DNA of 64,000 nt from Liquorilactobacillus hordei DSM 19519 (GCF_019443985.1 NZ_CP049303.1:2046001-2110000), one strand, 5' to 3'; positions 49,808-59,680 are shown, counted from the first letter of the stretch. Notes: generated from the sequence alone by a model not told the origin. Numbers and translations: made by a program.

Positions 49808-50501
49808 TTTTCATTATCACTCCAAATAAACAACCCAAGATTGTTACCAATAAAACCAGTATGTTTGCAGAAACAAAAATTAATCCAAAATACATTATAA
49901 ATAGTGTGAACATAATAACCAGTACTTGTAATCCAATTTTGATTTCTTTTTCACTGATAATTTGTAGATACAATAGCCCAATGAACATTGCAATTAAGGC
50001 AAAGTCTAAGCCAAATTTCTGTGGTGTCTCTACGTAATTACCTACCAAGGCCCCAGTAAATGAAGCAATTGCCCACGTGAAATATGCTATCAAGTTACTG
50101 ATATTAAGCCATTCGAAATTTAGTCTCTTCTTTGTATAATTAATTTTATTCATGCTTAACACGTATGTTTCATCTGTTAATAACGAGCCTAACAATATAT
50201 TTTTAAAAACTGATTCTTGTTCTAAATAAGGTGCAACTGACATACTGATTAGAATCATTCTTGCATTAACTAAGAATGTTGCCAAAAGAATTGGCAGTAA
50301 CTCACTATGGTTGATAATCATACCAATAATCACAAATTGGACAGATCCTCCGTACGTAATCATTGACATCAATACTACTTCTAACACGTTTAGCCCAGCA
50401 GCGCGTCCAACAATTCCAACAGTGATCCCAATTCCAATATAACCAAGGACGGTAGGCAATGTTTCAATAATTGCCCGTTTTCTTGTTAACTGATTATTCA
50501 A
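49794..50501 (-). CDS. azlC: AzlC-family branched-chain amino acid exporter
   Basis: A 235-residue polytopic membrane protein with the AzlC hallmarks ETLPTVLGYIGIGITVGI, MSMITYGGSVQFVIIG and TDETYVLS. Relatives export branched-chain amino acids, and BrnFE of Corynebacterium also exports methionine. It starts 31 bases after the MetY-like gene with no terminator seen between. Confidence 0.9.
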   Translation of the reverse strand: MNNQLTRKRAIIETLPTVLGYIGIGITVGIVGRAAGLNVLEVVLMSMITYGGSVQFVIIGMIINHSELLPILLATFLVNARMILISMSVAPYLEQESVFKNILLGSLLTDETYVLSMNKINYTKKRLNFEWLNISNLIAYFTWAIASFTGALVGNYVETPQKFGLDFALIAMFIGLLYLQIISEKEIKIGLQVLVIMFTLFIMYFGLIFVSANILVLLVTILGCLFGVIMKNVFF

Positions 50502-50532
50502 CTTTACCGCCTTTCATTCTCTCTCATAACTA

Positions 50533-51813
50533 TTACTCAATATTGTCTAATGCTTGTTGGAGGTCCGCAATCAAGTCTTCAGCATTTTCAATTCCAACTG
50601 AAATTCTGATTAAATCTGGTGTAATTCCAGCCTTTTCCAGCTCTTCTTCGTTCAACTGTGCATGTGTTGTTGACGCTGGATGAATAATTAATGATTTAGC
50701 ATCTCCGACATTAGCCAATAATGAAAAAATTTCAAGCTTTTCAATCAATTCTTTTCCTGCTTTTTCTCCGCCAGTTAGTCCTAATGTAAAGATAGAACCC
50801 ACTCCATTTGGAAAATCTCTTTTTGCTAATTCATTATATTTATTATCTGTTAATTCAGGATATTTAATCCATGATACCTTTGGATGTTTTTGTAAGAATG
50901 CAATAATTTTTCTAGTATTTTCAACATGTCGCTCTAATCTAAGTGATAACGTTTCTAGTCCTTGAAGTAACAAGAAAGAATTAAATGGACTTATAGCTGC
51001 CCCAGTATCACGCAAGCCTTCAGCACGGACCTTTGTGGTAAATGCGCCACCCGCTAAATCAGCAAAAACTAGCCCGTTATATTGTGGGTCTGGTGTTGTA
51101 AATTCAGGATATCTACCACTCTTTTGATAATTAAATTTACCATTTTCTACAATTACTCCGCCCATTGCTGTTCCATGTCCACCAATAAATTTAGTTGCAG
51201 ATTCTACTACAATATCTGCCCCATGATCAAGTGGTCGATACAAGTATGGTGAAGCAAATGTATTATCAGAGATAACTAAAATTCCATGTTCATGCGCAAT
51301 CTTTGCAATTTCTTCAAGATCAATCAAGTTAATATCTGGATTACCAATTGTTTCAACATAAATTACTTTCGTATGTTCATTTATATTTTTTGCGAAATTA
51401 TTAGGGTCGTCTGGATTCACAAAATGGGTTTTAATTCCCAGTTTTGGAAGTGTTACATTAAACAGATTATAAGTCCCACCATAAATTGTACCTGCAGAAA
51501 TAATTTCATCGCCTTGTCCTGCAACATTAGTAATTGCCGCTGTAATAGCTGCTGCCCCAGTTGCTAGAGTCACGCCACTGGTTCCGTGCTCTAATTCTGC
51601 AACACGTTCGTCAACAACTGCAGTTGTCGGATTAGTCAGACGATTATAGATATTACCAGGATCTTTAAGTGCAAAGCGCGCCGCTGCCTGAGCAGCATCT
51701 TTAAATACATACGAGGTTGTTTGATAAATAGGTACAGCACGTGCCCCTGTTTCGTCAACTTTTTGTCCAGCATGTACCTGTAATGTTTCAAAATGTAAGT
51801 TTTGTTTTGTCAT
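50533..51813 (-). CDS. O-acetylhomoserine sulfhydrylase-type PLP enzyme (MetY-like)
   Basis: A 426-residue enzyme of the Cys/Met metabolism family. Motifs are [10 protein letters not shown] near residue 31, [16 protein letters not shown], and [16 protein letters not shown] with the PLP lysine. It forms homocysteine from an O-acylhomoserine and sulfide. Start at ATG 51813 after GGAGG, 7-8 bases upstream. It follows the MetE-like gene by 71 bases under the same T-box. Confidence 0.93.
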   Translation of the reverse strand: MTKQNLHFETLQVHAGQKVDETGARAVPIYQTTSYVFKDAAQAAARFALKDPGNIYNRLTNPTTAVVDERVAELEHGTSGVTLATGAAAITAAITNVAGQGDEIISAGTIYGGTYNLFNVTLPKLGIKTHFVNPDDPNNFAKNINEHTKVIYVETIGNPDINLIDLEEIAKIAHEHGILVISDNTFASPYLYRPLDHGADIVVESATKFIGGHGTAMGGVIVENGKFNYQKSGRYPEFTTPDPQYNGLVFADLAGGAFTTKVRAEGLRDTGAAISPFNSFLLLQGLETLSLRLERHVENTRKIIAFLQKHPKVSWIKYPELTDNKYNELAKRDFPNGVGSIFTLGLTGGEKAGKELIEKLEIFSLLANVGDAKSLIIHPASTTHAQLNEEELEKAGITPDLIRISVGIENAEDLIADLQQALDNIE

Positions 51814-51884
51814 AATAAATCCTCCAATTTCATTTATATTTGCTTCTATTTTCAAAATTACACATTTTTATTTTTTTAAATCTC

Positions 51885-53012
51885 TTATTTCCAAATTTGC
51901 TTTGCTGTATCAACTACCAATTTTATTTTGGCCCACTGCTGCTCTGGTGTTAACTTGTTTCCTTCTTCCGTTGAAGCAAAACCGCATTGTGTACTCAACT
52001 TAAGATGTTCTAGCGGTACATATTGTGTAGCTTCCTTTACTCTGGCAATTAAAGACTCTGCTGATTCAAGCTCTGGGTGTTTACTTGTTACCAATCCCAA
52101 AACAACATCCTTTCCCTCTGGAACCTTAGCTAGTGGTGCAAAGTCTCCTGAACGATCATCATCAAATTCAAGATAAAAAGCAGAAACATCTTCTTTTGCA
52201 AACAAGTAATCGGCAACTGGAGCATAACCACCTGAAGCTGCCCACGTTGAATGATAATTTCCTCGACAGACGTGAGTACTAATTCTTAAATCATCTGGGA
52301 GATCAATCAATGCCGCATTATTAGCCGCCAAATACTTTTTTTGAATCTCTTGTCGATCTAGTCCTTTGCCTGCACGAGTAGCCCAGTAATTATTATCAAC
52401 CACCATTCCCCAAGTACAATCGTCTAGCTTTACATCTCGACAACCTGCTTCATATAATGCAAGAATTAATTCACGATATGCTTTTCCAATATCAGCGATT
52501 AACCCATCTTCATCCGGATAAACTTTTCTCAAAGCTTTAATATTTTCCTCGTCTCTTACAAGTTCCGAATAAAATTGTGCAGGTGCTGGAATACTTTGAC
52601 GTGCAGTTATCTCATCATTTTTTTCAACCAATTCTTCTAAAAATTTATAAGCTAACAAATCTGGATGATCTGGTTTAAATTCAATTTTACCAATAACTCT
52701 TGCAGAATCGGCTCTAGTTTCTTCATCATGAAATAAATATCCATGACTAGGAATGACATGCTCAATCCCTGCAAAACCCCAAAATGTATCTAGATGCCAA
52801 TAACTTCTTCTAAATTCTCCATCTGTTACAATTTTCAAACCACTTTCTATTTCTTTTTCCACTAATTCTCGAATTAAGTCATTCTCAACTTCTTGTAATT
52901 CTTCTGCAGTAATTTTCTTATTAAAAAATTCTTCACGAGCTTTTTTTAATTCAGTAGGTCTCAAAAAGCTTCCCACAATATCGTAATGTAACTTTGTAGC
53001 TGTTTTAACCAT
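51885..53012 (-). CDS. MetE C-terminal-type methionine synthase (YxjG/YxjH-like)
   Basis: A 375-residue protein equal to the catalytic C-terminal half of cobalamin-independent methionine synthase. Zinc ligands are seen in STHVCRGNYHSTW (His, Cys) and LSTQCGFAS (Cys), with the LEFDDDRSGDF strand between. It lacks the N-terminal MetE domain, as do YxjG/YxjH of Bacillus. It probably methylates homocysteine. First gene after the Met T-box. Confidence 0.9.
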   Translation of the reverse strand: MVKTATKLHYDIVGSFLRPTELKKAREEFFNKKITAEELQEVENDLIRELVEKEIESGLKIVTDGEFRRSYWHLDTFWGFAGIEHVIPSHGYLFHDEETRADSARVIGKIEFKPDHPDLLAYKFLEELVEKNDEITARQSIPAPAQFYSELVRDEENIKALRKVYPDEDGLIADIGKAYRELILALYEAGCRDVKLDDCTWGMVVDNNYWATRAGKGLDRQEIQKKYLAANNAALIDLPDDLRISTHVCRGNYHSTWAASGGYAPVADYLFAKEDVSAFYLEFDDDRSGDFAPLAKVPEGKDVVLGLVTSKHPELESAESLIARVKEATQYVPLEHLKLSTQCGFASTEEGNKLTPEQQWAKIKLVVDTAKQIWK

Positions 53013-53065
53013 AATTAAAATCCACCTTCCATTAATTCATAATCAACTTTAGCCTATTAAAACAA

Positions 53066-53386
53066 CAAAAAAGCCCCCTATCTGCTTATAAAAAACAGAT
53101 AAGGGGCGAATTAGCGCTATACCACCCTTGTTCACACTTAAAAAAGTGTCTCATCAGCACATAATGGATACTATGCTTGGGAAGCTAACGGTTCCTACCG
53201 AATATTCAGCGATCTACCAAATATCTCTATCTCAAAGTTCATCTTCACTAACTTAACTAATATCTGCTCTCAGCAATGTCAGACTTTCTGTAAAAAATTA
53301 ACATTAGCTACTCTTCTTCTCATAAGATTATTAATATCGTTCTAATAGCTTAATGAGATTCTAATACTTAAAAAACTACTTGTCAA
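53066..53386 (-). promoter_or_regulatory. Methionine T-box leader with promoter
   Basis: On the minus strand TTGACA (53381-53386), 17 bases, TAGAAT (53358-53363), then stem I (AGAAGAAGAGTAGC near 53307-53320), candidate specifier ATG at 53240-53242, T-box motif AGGGTGGTATAGCGC (53114-53128) and a terminator (stem 53073-53106, T run 53067-53072). Uncharged tRNA-Met would prevent termination. Downstream genes are methionine genes, which supports the specifier. Confidence 0.93.
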
Positions 53387-53398
53387 CTAAAAAAAAGA

Positions 53399-54895
53399 TT
53401 ATTTTTCAACTTTTTTTGTACGTTTCTCATACAATATAAACAACCAATAGCCAATAATTCCAAAAAGAACTGGCCCAATCAATTCTAAAAAAAGATTCAA
53501 ATAATTCTGAGTTGTAATTGCATCAACCATTGTCGATCCAACTCCTAGTAAAAGAACAAAATTAACAATCACTACTATCGTCACATATTTCCATTTAACT
53601 TTAAAAATCTCATAGGGTTTCGCAATTTTTTGATTGTGCTTAAAAAAGATAAAAGCACTCACCAAAAATAAATAAGGCAAAGTAGACGAGACATTGTCCA
53701 TTAAAGTTAAAATTTCATAAAAAGCTTTTGCAGAATTATTCCCAAATGATGTTAATGCGATTAACACACAGACAATCAATGCCTGCCACCACATAGCATT
53801 ACTAGGCATTCCGAAACGATTAAGTGCTGGAAGTGACTTTGGCCATAATTTTTTGGGAGTACCAAGAATAAATGATTTTATTGGCATATAAACAATCACA
53901 AAAAATGATCCTAAATAACTTAGCAACATTGTAAAAGAACCAAAGCGAGCGAAAAAGAAACTGAGTTTTTCGGATTGATTGGCCGATAAACCAACCGTAT
54001 TCCCAATACTATATCCCAAATTACTCATCAAAACATAGGTTGTATTACCTAAATTCACACCTTTTCTCTGAAACACTTCATGCCAATTCGCAGATGTGCT
54101 CCATAGAAAAATGATAAGCGCATAAGCTGATGCAATCAATAATGCACTTATACCTAATGCAATTGGAAAATTTCTTTTTGAATTTTTCATTTTATCCGAA
54201 ATACCACCTAGTGCTTCAATTCCAGCATATGCATAGACAGCATATATCAAAAAAGAAATCATTTGGCTAGTTGACTGATAGCTTGGTCGAGGCGATTCAA
54301 TGAAACTTTTAGGAAAGTTAATTGGTTCTGCGAGCTTGAAACCATTCAGAACAAGAAAAAAAAGACTTGCCGATATAAAAAACAATACCAAAACAATTGC
54401 TGCTATTCCCCCAATTGCAGCCAATCCAGATACCTTATCTAATCCTCTTGAGGAGATAGCTGTGACAACAATAATAAATATTATGCTGATTAAACCAATT
54501 GTCTCAGTTGAATTCAGACCCAAAACATGCCATTGTCCTGTTTTATCCGCCCCACTAATTGTTGTAGATAGCATTATCCAAATCTTAGAAACAGTTGAAA
54601 CTGTTAAAATTATCCAAGATGCAATCCATATGAAGCCTCCGATGAATGCCCATTTTAGTCCTAAAGACTTTTCTAACCACGAGAAAACTCCACCAGGTTC
54701 ATCACGCATTGCGACCCCAAATTCTGAAAACATTAGTGTTGATGGTACAAAAAAGAAAAGAGCAGCCAAGATGTACCAGATAATCCCAGCATCCCCCATA
54801 GTGTAATACGCAATCGATGTGTTATCGAATGAAAAAGTCGAAGTAAATATCATGAGCATGACGCTCATTAATGTAAGCTGCCTTTTATCTGTCAT
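53399..54895 (-). CDS. YjeM-like APC amino acid permease
   Basis: A 498-residue protein with about 12 membrane segments. Its start, TDKRQLTLMSVMLMIFTSTF, and MFSEFGVAMRDEPGGVFSWL closely follow E. coli YjeM, an APC carrier of the glutamate/GABA antiporter group with unproven substrate. It reads toward the methionine T-box; no terminator is obvious in the 13 bases between its stop and that promoter. Confidence 0.85.
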   Translation of the reverse strand: MTDKRQLTLMSVMLMIFTSTFSFDNTSIAYYTMGDAGIIWYILAALFFFVPSTLMFSEFGVAMRDEPGGVFSWLEKSLGLKWAFIGGFIWIASWIILTVSTVSKIWIMLSTTISGADKTGQWHVLGLNSTETIGLISIIFIIVVTAISSRGLDKVSGLAAIGGIAAIVLVLFFISASLFFLVLNGFKLAEPINFPKSFIESPRPSYQSTSQMISFLIYAVYAYAGIEALGGISDKMKNSKRNFPIALGISALLIASAYALIIFLWSTSANWHEVFQRKGVNLGNTTYVLMSNLGYSIGNTVGLSANQSEKLSFFFARFGSFTMLLSYLGSFFVIVYMPIKSFILGTPKKLWPKSLPALNRFGMPSNAMWWQALIVCVLIALTSFGNNSAKAFYEILTLMDNVSSTLPYLFLVSAFIFFKHNQKIAKPYEIFKVKWKYVTIVVIVNFVLLLGVGSTMVDAITTQNYLNLFLELIGPVLFGIIGYWLFILYEKRTKKVEK

Positions 54896-55254
54896 CTTTA
54901 TTCTCCATAAATCCTAATTAATCTTATTAAAATACTATTCAAAAGTAACATTTTGAAACTACTTGTCAAGTGGTATAAGTATCTATTGCTATTCAATTTA
55001 CTTTATAAAAAGTGCCTTCCATATAGCAAACAATTAAGGAAGCAAAGTTTTCTATAGCATTGTATTTTCATAGTAAATAAGTTAAAATTAGTTTATTAAT
55101 TTATTATGAGAAAGATATATTTTTAATTTTCTTAATCGTGATTAAAAGTAATTTCCAGCTATAAATTATTTTGTTTTACAATCGTTTAACATCATCAAGA
55201 TTTAATTAGTCACACATGGTTAATTGATAATACGCATTTATTGCGTAAATTAGC
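54896..55254. other. Divergent promoter region of two permeases
   Basis: No gene in this stretch. It must hold promoters for both flanking permease genes. TAATACGCA-TTTAT-TGCGTAAATTA (about 55229-55252) forms a hairpin just before the leader terminator at 55255. I see no known riboswitch. Confidence 0.4.
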
Positions 55255-55296
55255 AGAAAAAAGCCGTGGCAAAATTTTTTGTCGTGGCTTTTTTCT
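55255..55296 (+). terminator. Leader terminator (probable attenuator) of the amino acid permease gene
   Basis: AGAAAAAAGCCGTGGC pairs along 16 bases (three G-T wobbles) with GTCGTGGCTTTTTTCT, giving an intrinsic terminator with a U tract. It ends 18 bases before the GTG start and overlaps nothing else, and the upstream gene is divergent, so it stands in the 5' leader of the permease gene. Confidence 0.75.
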
Positions 55297-55314
55297 GTAA
55301 GAGGAGTGTACATA

Positions 55315-56685
55315 GTGAAAAGAAACAACAAAGAATTAAATCGTGCTTTATCTTCGCGTCAAATGCAGATGATCGCACTAGGAGGAACGATTGGAGTTGG
55401 GCTGTTTATGGGATCTTCCGCTACAATCAAGTGGACTGGTCCATCTGTCTTATTAGCGTATGGATTAGCCGGATTAGTGCTATACATAGTAATGCGTGCA
55501 CTAGGAGAAATGCTTTATGTTGACCCTTCAACGGGTTCTTTTGCAAATTATGCTTCGGAATATATTCATCCTCTTGCAGGTTACCTTACTGCTTGGAGTA
55601 ACGTCTTTCAATACCTAGTAGTTGGTATCAGTGAAGTGATCGCTGTTGGCCAATATTTAAATTATTGGTGGCCCAATCTTCCAGACTGGATCTCAGGAAC
55701 AATTGTAATTGTTACACTATGTATTGCAAATCTTGTTTCTGTAAAAGCATATGGAGAACTAGAATTTTGGTTTGCACTGATTAAGGTCTTAACAATTATC
55801 TTTATGCTAATTTTGGGAGCCCTCGTAATCCTATTAGGTTTAGGAAATAACTGGCATCCACTTGGCTTTTCTAATTTATGGTCTCACGGTGGCTTTTTTA
55901 CAGGTGGATTTAAAGGATTTATCTTCGCGCTTTCAATAGTAATTGCCTCCTATCAAGGGGTTGAAGTCATTGGAATTACTGCAGGTGAAGCTAAGAATCC
56001 CCAAGTCACAGTTATTAAGTCAATTAAGTCGATTGTTGCCCGCATCTTATTATTTTATATTGGTTCAATTTTTATCATTGTCACAATCTATCCATGGAAT
56101 CAGCTTGCTAATGTTGGTTCACCATTTGTCGAAACTTTCTCACGCGTAGGAATTTCAGCCGCTGCAGCCATCATCAATTTTGTGCTTGTAACTGCCGCAA
56201 TGTCTGGTTGCAATTCTGGAATATTCAGCTCAAGTCGAATGCTTTATACCCTTGGTCTAAAAAAAGAAATTAATGATAAGTTCACAAGATTATCTTCCAA
56301 AGGTGTTCCAGTTTTACCAGTTCTCACAATTTCTACAGGGATTTTACTTGGATTATTATTAAATGAAATTTTGCCTTATTTTGTTAAAAGTAGTTCTAAC
56401 ATTTTCGTTTTGGTCTATAGTTCCAGTGTCTTACCTGGAATGGTACCTTGGTTTGTAATCTTATTTAGTCAATTGAAATTCCGTAAAATAAAAAAAAATG
56501 AGTTAACGGATCACCCCTTCAAATTACCGTTATATCCTTTCAGTAGCTACTTCGCAATTTTAGCATTATCTCTAACTTTATTATTTATGTTCTTCAATCC
56601 TGAAACTAGAGTTTCTGTAATTGTTGGTGCAATTTTCTTGATTATTATGTCTTTAATATTTTGGAGGACGCATCGCAATAACTAA
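55315..56685 (+). CDS. AAT/APC-family amino acid permease
   Basis: A 456-residue permease with 12 membrane segments. The AAT-family start RALSSRQMQMIALGGTIGVGLFMGSS is clear, as is EMLYVDPSTGSFANYASEY. Members carry proline, alanine, serine, GABA or aromatic amino acids; specificity not assigned. Start at GTG 55315, 8 bases after GAGGAG; an upstream in-frame ATG (55279) lies in the terminator hairpin. Confidence 0.9.
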   Translation: MKRNNKELNRALSSRQMQMIALGGTIGVGLFMGSSATIKWTGPSVLLAYGLAGLVLYIVMRALGEMLYVDPSTGSFANYASEYIHPLAGYLTAWSNVFQYLVVGISEVIAVGQYLNYWWPNLPDWISGTIVIVTLCIANLVSVKAYGELEFWFALIKVLTIIFMLILGALVILLGLGNNWHPLGFSNLWSHGGFFTGGFKGFIFALSIVIASYQGVEVIGITAGEAKNPQVTVIKSIKSIVARILLFYIGSIFIIVTIYPWNQLANVGSPFVETFSRVGISAAAAIINFVLVTAAMSGCNSGIFSSSRMLYTLGLKKEINDKFTRLSSKGVPVLPVLTISTGILLGLLLNEILPYFVKSSSNIFVLVYSSSVLPGMVPWFVILFSQLKFRKIKKNELTDHPFKLPLYPFSSYFAILALSLTLLFMFFNPETRVSVIVGAIFLIIMSLIFWRTHRNN

Positions 56686-56708
56686 GCCAACTCAAAATCA
56701 GTATAATA

Positions 56709-56746
56709 TTAAAAAAGGGCTGTAGAAAATTCTACAGTCTTTTTAA
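56709..56746. terminator. Terminator between convergent permease and alarmone synthetase genes
   Basis: AAAAAGGGCTGTAGAA pairs with TTCTACAGTCTTTTT. It has T runs on both strands and probably works both ways. Confidence 0.85.
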
Positions 56747-57621
56747 TATAGAAATATAAATTGGCTCTTCCACAAAAAGCCTTGTTGCATTTTAACGCCT
56801 GCTTGATGAACCATTGTTCTCATTTTTTCAGAATCAATTCCTTCAATTACAAGTTCTACCTTTGCTTCATTAGCAACTAACTTCCAAAATTTAATTAATA
56901 ATACCAATGATTCCATACTCAGTGTCTTAAAGGGCACTATTGATAATTTTAATCTTTTTATGTGATTAGTATTTGCTAATACAAATGCCAGTGTATTCAT
57001 CCCCATTCCTACATCATCAAGCGCTATTTCGTATCCCATTTCTTTTATCTTGGATATTCGTTTTATTGTTTCTCCTGTTTCATTAGAAGCGCTTTCAGGA
57101 ATTTGCTCTGGATTCTTAATATTATGTTTATACTTCAATTCATGTTCTAAACTAGCCCAGGAGTCCATGGCAATCGTTCTCAACTGAATCTCTGCATAAT
57201 AATCACCTGGAACATGCCCATTAATATCTGGATATGAAGTATTAAATTTTATAATTAAGTGATAACTTCTATAGCCATTGGGTTTTGACTTTGACACGTA
57301 ATCCTTTTCCTTAATTACATCACACCAGTCTTGTTCCTTTAAAAGACCAACTAATTTGTAAATGTCATCAATAAAGTTGCATACAACTCTAATCCCAATT
57401 GCATCCTTACAATCATTAAGTGCACTTCTAGGGGTCAGATCCAAACCTTTTCGCTGACATTTCTCAATCATACTTTCTTCTTGTTTAACTCTGCCACTTA
57501 GATGTTCGTATAGTTTCTCTTCATCTCGTTTTTCAATTTGATGACTAAGCTCGCTGATTTTGTGCATAATTTCGTTTTTTATTTCTGGAAGATACTTGCC
57601 ATAAGCACCATATATTTCCAT
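56743..57621 (-). CDS. Small (p)ppGpp synthetase fused to a partial EAL domain
   Basis: The N-terminal ~175 residues (numbered from ATG 57621) form a RelQ-like RelA/SpoT synthetase: GRVKQEESMIEKCQRKG at 43-59, Asp73 before IGIRVV, KPNGYRSYHLI at 113-123 and AEIQLRTIAMDSWASLEHE at 143-161, all catalytic motifs kept. Residues ~181-285 match the second half of an EAL (c-di-GMP phosphodiesterase) domain: MGYEIALDDVGMG, ELVIEGIDSEK and MQQGFLWK. The EAL motif itself and the first half are missing, and the K-x-D motif reads KLS, so the EAL part cannot be catalytic. ATG 57621 has AAGGA upstream; an in-frame TTG at 57666 is less likely. The synthetase half is secure; the EAL assignment is by motif reading. 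Confidence 0.8.
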   Translation of the reverse strand: MEIYGAYGKYLPEIKNEIMHKISELSHQIEKRDEEKLYEHLSGRVKQEESMIEKCQRKGLDLTPRSALNDCKDAIGIRVVCNFIDDIYKLVGLLKEQDWCDVIKEKDYVSKSKPNGYRSYHLIIKFNTSYPDINGHVPGDYYAEIQLRTIAMDSWASLEHELKYKHNIKNPEQIPESASNETGETIKRISKIKEMGYEIALDDVGMGMNTLAFVLANTNHIKRLKLSIVPFKTLSMESLVLLIKFWKLVANEAKVELVIEGIDSEKMRTMVHQAGVKMQQGFLWKSQFIFLY

Positions 57622-57797
57622 ATTGTTCATTCCTTCAACTGCTAATTTGATATTTTCACTTCGCAAAATTAAGAATTGATTTTTCCATACTGTCTTATAT
57701 TCTTAAAATAACACACAAATATTAAGTAAATATGGATAAAATTTGAAAAAGATCTTTAATTATTATTTTTCTTACTTCTTTATTGATATTAAAATTA

Positions 57798-58694
57798 TTA
57801 TTTCATACTAGCCGCCATCTTGATAGCCGTTGTAATATCATGTGCGTTTAACTGATATATCACATTGTTTTGCTGCCACATAATTAATTGATTACGACTA
57901 CCATATGAACTATTCACATCCGCTTTAATTACCCCATATTGCGAAGGTGCTGGTAATCTGTAGGACTCTAGCATATTCACTATTTGAACGGCCAAAGTCT
58001 TAGGATCTTGTTGATTGACAGCCGTTGCATGGACTGTTAACGACCAATTTCCTTCATACCACGAAAGATATCTCTGCCCTGCGCCTGCATCTTTATACCC
58101 TGTTATGTTGTGCCCTAAATCTATGGTAGGCAAACCATTTAAATCATTTTGTTTAATATAATCAATTTGCGCACTCGCTTCACTTGAAGTTCCATATGAT
58201 GTTTTTTTAAACTGAACATAAGGAATTTCTTTTGATACTGCTTCATCATTTAATTGATACGCGGTATTCCCCACACTATAACTGATTGTATAATTAGCTT
58301 GATTTCCTTCATAGCGCACATTTAATTTATTGCTCCCATTTTCTAACCCATCAGTAGTTGGTAAGATAACATTTCCTAGAGCATTACGTAGTTGCTGATT
58401 AAAAACACTCAACCTAGTTACCGTAGATGAATTGTTGCTATTAGATGCAGTTGAATTTGATGTTGTCGTACTCGAGCTAGTCAGTCCTTGACTAGAAGAT
58501 GTTGATGTTGACTCAACAGCAGAACTTTTTTCACTGCTGCTCTTTTGTGAAGATTTAGAGTGCTTTTTTACTGAAGTCTGCTCTGAAGTTGCTTTTTTAC
58601 TAGAATTTGCTGCTTGCTTTTGACCTCCACATGCAGTTAGTAAGCCTGCCATCAATATTGTTAATAATAAAGCTGTCTTTTTCCCCTTTTTCAT
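57798..58694 (-). CDS. Lipoprotein of unknown function
   Basis: A 298-residue protein with a lipoprotein signal (KKTALLLTILMAGLLTACGG, lipidated Cys22), a Ser/Thr/Lys-rich linker of about 75 residues, and a C-terminal domain of about 200 residues repeating short segments such as VRYEGNQANYTISYSVGN. Not recognised beyond that. Single gene. Confidence 0.85.
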   Translation of the reverse strand: MKKGKKTALLLTILMAGLLTACGGQKQAANSSKKATSEQTSVKKHSKSSQKSSSEKSSAVESTSTSSSQGLTSSSTTTSNSTASNSNNSSTVTRLSVFNQQLRNALGNVILPTTDGLENGSNKLNVRYEGNQANYTISYSVGNTAYQLNDEAVSKEIPYVQFKKTSYGTSSEASAQIDYIKQNDLNGLPTIDLGHNITGYKDAGAGQRYLSWYEGNWSLTVHATAVNQQDPKTLAVQIVNMLESYRLPAPSQYGVIKADVNSSYGSRNQLIMWQQNNVIYQLNAHDITTAIKMAASMK

Positions 58695-58741
58695 GATGAT
58701 TCCCCCAATTTTAAATTGTTAGTTCTCGCAGACAATCTCCC

Positions 58742-59473
58742 TTAATTATTTGCTGAAACTTCAATCATCTTTCGAAATATCTTGTTTACACTTTTAACAC
58801 TGTCAATTAACATTTCTGGATGAAATTGAACTCCTAAAAAAAACTCCAAGCTGGGGTCTTCGAGGACTTCTACAACACCGTCAGAAGTGGTTCCTGTAAT
58901 CTTTAGACTCTGTGGCACAGATTTAACCAACTGATGGTGAAACGAATTAACAACCAAGCTGTCTTTTTGAATAACCCTATCCAACAATGAATTCTCTGCA
59001 ATTTCAATCTTGTGCGTTGAAATTGGCGGATCTTGAAGTTGGAAATGTCGCAATGTATGCTCAGCACGGTAAGAAATATCCTGGTATAATTTTCCTCCAC
59101 GATAAACATTAATTATTTGTGCACCACGACAAATACCCAATATCGGAATTTTTTTTGTTTCAGCTGCTTCCAGCAACGCAAATTCAAAATCGTCTCTCTC
59201 AGGAAAAATTGCACCACATTTTTGCTGAATCTCTTCGCCATAATTAAAAGGATTCACATCCTGCCCACCTGAAAGAATCAAACCATCCACCGAGGCAATA
59301 ATTTGCTTAGCCGTTTCAGCTGGACTTGTTGGTAAAATCAGTGCAACTCCCCCATTATTATTTACAGCTCTAATATAATCATTATTTACGTAAGCACGCT
59401 GGTAGCCTGGAAATATTCCTCCCTGATCTTTGATGATGCTTCCTGAAATACCAATAATTGGTTTTTTAGTCAT
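58742..59473 (-). CDS. Gamma-glutamyl-gamma-aminobutyrate hydrolase family protein (C26)
   Basis: A 243-residue class I glutamine amidotransferase-like hydrolase with nucleophile Cys114 in LGICRGAQ, the oxyanion segment LSGGQDVNP and the catalytic His-Glu in GVQFHPE. Relatives such as PuuD cleave gamma-glutamyl amides. The exact substrate is unknown. AGGAG precedes the start. Confidence 0.9.
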   Translation of the reverse strand: MTKKPIIGISGSIIKDQGGIFPGYQRAYVNNDYIRAVNNNGGVALILPTSPAETAKQIIASVDGLILSGGQDVNPFNYGEEIQQKCGAIFPERDDFEFALLEAAETKKIPILGICRGAQIINVYRGGKLYQDISYRAEHTLRHFQLQDPPISTHKIEIAENSLLDRVIQKDSLVVNSFHHQLVKSVPQSLKITGTTSDGVVEVLEDPSLEFFLGVQFHPEMLIDSVKSVNKIFRKMIEVSANN

Positions 59474-59630
59474 ATTTCTCCTCCAATCAAATTCGATAAA
59501 CCGCTCTTTTTATTATCGGATTCAAAGGTTCTAATTTCTATCATTATAACAAAAAAAGGGGAGACTGAGTCAAAAGTTAAATTTGTTCTATTCTCACTAT
59601 CGATTGCAAATACAAATATTTTGCAAAAAA

Positions 59631-59680
59631 AAGGAAGAGATTGGTCAAAATGATTTTTTGATAGTCTCTTCCTTTTTTTC
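59631..59680. terminator. Bidirectional hairpin in the gap upstream of the C26 hydrolase
   Basis: AAGGAAGAGATTGGTCAAAA pairs with its partner TTTTGATAGTCTCTTCC, flanked by A8 and T7. It lies in the 391-base gap 59474-59864, which has no gene but includes this hairpin, a weaker hairpin at about 59555-59600 and a dispersed repeat copy. Confidence 0.75.

Noticed and set aside
51286..51567. Cys/Asn-rich ORF antisense to the MetY-like gene
   Set aside because: A shadow frame within a well-supported PLP enzyme gene.
54300..54806. 168-codon antisense ORF in the YjeM-like gene
   Set aside because: Long only because of base composition; no start signals and the opposite frame is a clear permease.
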